Assembly (NCBI RefSeq): GCF_016908875.1
Contig: NZ_JAFBES010000001.1
Span: 434,001 to 498,000 of the forward strand
From: Bacillus ectoiniformans
GTDB taxonomy: Bacteria; Bacillota; Bacilli; Bacillales; Domibacillaceae
Length of the DNA stretch: 64,000 bases
Direction of reading: 5' to 3'
The translations under genes and the position numbers were made by a program. Below, piece after piece: positions 63,091 to 64,000 of this stretch (the stretch's first letter is position 1; each line of letters opens with the position of its first letter). Under the pieces are notes generated by a model, which saw nothing but the letters and a program-made list of their open reading frames with translations, made no database searches and was not told the origin of the DNA.

Positions 63091-64000
63091 TTACTTATTT
63101 TGTAAAATTTGTGTCTTAAGCGCTCTTCTTAAAATTTTTCCAGTTGTGTTTTTAGGAAGCTCCTCTAAAAACTCAATGCTCTTAGGCAGCTTATAATCTG
63201 CAAGTGAATTCCTGCAGTAGTCAAATATTTCTTGTTCTGTAAGTGCAGGGTTTTTGGAAACAACGAAAGCAAGGACCGCTTCTCCGTAGTTAGGATCTGG
63301 CACACCTAAAACAGCTGCTTCAATAATGTCTGGATGATTATATAGAACTTCTTCTACTTCTCTCGGATATACGTTGTATCCCCCAACAATCACTAAATCT
63401 TTCTTTCGGTCGACAATATAGAAATATCCGTCCTCATCTTTTTTGGCCAGGTCTCCCGTATATAACCACCCTTCCTTAATTGCCGCGGCTGTTTCTTCTG
63501 GCATTTTGTAATAGCCTTTCATCACATTTGGACCTTTTACAATTAATTCGCCAACTTGTCCAAGAGGGACCTCTTCGCCTAATTCATTGACTACCTTGTT
63601 TTCGACATTCACGATCGAACAGCCTATGGACCCTGCCTTTCTGCCTTTATCGAGCGGATTAAAACATGTAACAGGACTTGCTTCTGATAATCCATAGCCT
63701 TCTGAAATCACTGTTTTAAACTTCTCTTCAAACTTTTCCAGAAGAGCTACTGGCATGGATGCTCCGCCTGAAATACATAAGCGCAGTGAAGCAAGATCTT
63801 CTGACTGGCCTTCTGGATACTGGAGAAGAAAATTATACATTGTTGGAACTCCCGCAAATACTGTCGCTTGATGATTCATCACACTGGCAAAAACATCTTT
63901 GGGACTGAAACGCGGAAGAATCAGCATCGTTGCTCCTTGGATCATCGGTGCATTCAGAGCTACCGACAAGCAAAACACATGGAACATAGGAAGTACCGTC
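63091..64000 (-). CDS. lcfB: Long-chain acyl-CoA synthetase, 3' part (5' end outside the window)
   Basis: Adenylate-forming enzyme activating fatty acids to acyl-CoA. Only the C-terminal part is here and the frame runs off the right edge (...TVLPMFHVF). Visible motifs are [15 protein letters not shown] (core), [25 protein letters not shown] (near the hinge) and the final lysine segment [15 protein letters not shown]. subtilis lcfB (yhfL) lies near comK and yhfN, which supports the assignment. The likely true start is several hundred bases beyond the window. Confidence 0.88.
   Translation of the reverse strand, partial: TVLPMFHVFCLSVALNAPMIQGATMLILPRFSPKDVFASVMNHQATVFAGVPTMYNFLLQYPEGQSEDLASLRLCISGGASMPVALLEKFEEKFKTVISEGYGLSEASPVTCFNPLDKGRKAGSIGCSIVNVENKVVNELGEEVPLGQVGELIVKGPNVMKGYYKMPEETAAAIKEGWLYTGDLAKKDEDGYFYIVDRKKDLVIVGGYNVYPREVEEVLYNHPDIIEAAVLGVPDPNYGEAVLAFVVSKNPALTEQEIFDYCRNSLADYKLPKSIEFLEELPKNTTGKILRRALKTQILQNK

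Overview
The window looks like the chromosome of a spore-forming Bacillaceae bacterium. It carries the gerP spore-permeability operon behind a sigma-K-like promoter. It also has a Bacillus-type competence set (mecA, coiA, med, comZ, comK, addAB) and a Bacillus-type Fnr whose iron-sulfur cysteines sit at the C-terminus. As I remember the Bacillus subtilis map, the gene order follows, in reverse and compacted, the arc from yhfL/comK through addBA, gerP, yisKL, yitTUW and med-comZ-fabH-fabF to yjbA-yjbO. I cannot name the species. A three-gene C30 carotenoid cluster suggests a pigmented strain. I see no rRNA, tRNA, CRISPR array, insertion sequence or prophage.

Layout. 0-6 kb: the yjb block: pseudouridine synthase, NAD kinase, alarmone synthetase, YjbL, CYTH protein, lytic transglycosylase, truncated globin and the Spx adaptor YjbH. 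6-15 kb: a new 54-residue membrane ORF, PepF, CoiA, cardiolipin synthase, MecA, Spx, YjbC and a secreted GHL13-type protein. 15-21 kb: the oppABCDF peptide importer. 21-28 kb: DUF3899 protein, TrpS, YjbA, FabF/FabH under a FapR-type operator, ComZ, Med, YjzD. 28-36 kb: ClpB with a CtsR operator, UppP, Fnr, YitW, YitU, YitT, YajQ. 36-41 kb: SDR oxidoreductase, a membrane-anchored amylase-family protein with a ruined active site, and GlnK-AmtB with two perfect TnrA/GlnR boxes. 41-47 kb: the carotenoid operon, a 38-residue membrane ORF, YisL, YisK and a DUF418 protein. 47-57 kb: gerPABCDEF and addBA. 57-64 kb: thiolase, YhjE-like and YhjD-like proteins, ComK, YhzC, M48 protease, AzlCD and a truncated acyl-CoA ligase.

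The genes link functionally in several ways. Spx and its adaptor YjbH, MecA (which targets ComK), Med/ComZ and ComK itself put much of the proteolytic control of stress and competence in one stretch; CoiA and AddAB act on incoming DNA and on recombination. Legible regulation includes FapR (fatty-acid synthesis), CtsR (ClpB), TnrA/GlnR (ammonium uptake), a cre-like site (opp), a PerR/Fur-like box (spx), sigma-K (gerP) and possibly sigma-B (SDR).

The least explained features are three short arrays of a dispersed repeat of about 21 bp at gene 3' ends, the degenerate GH13 protein, two unrecorded small membrane ORFs, and a 107-nt nested inverted repeat downstream of the thiolase gene.
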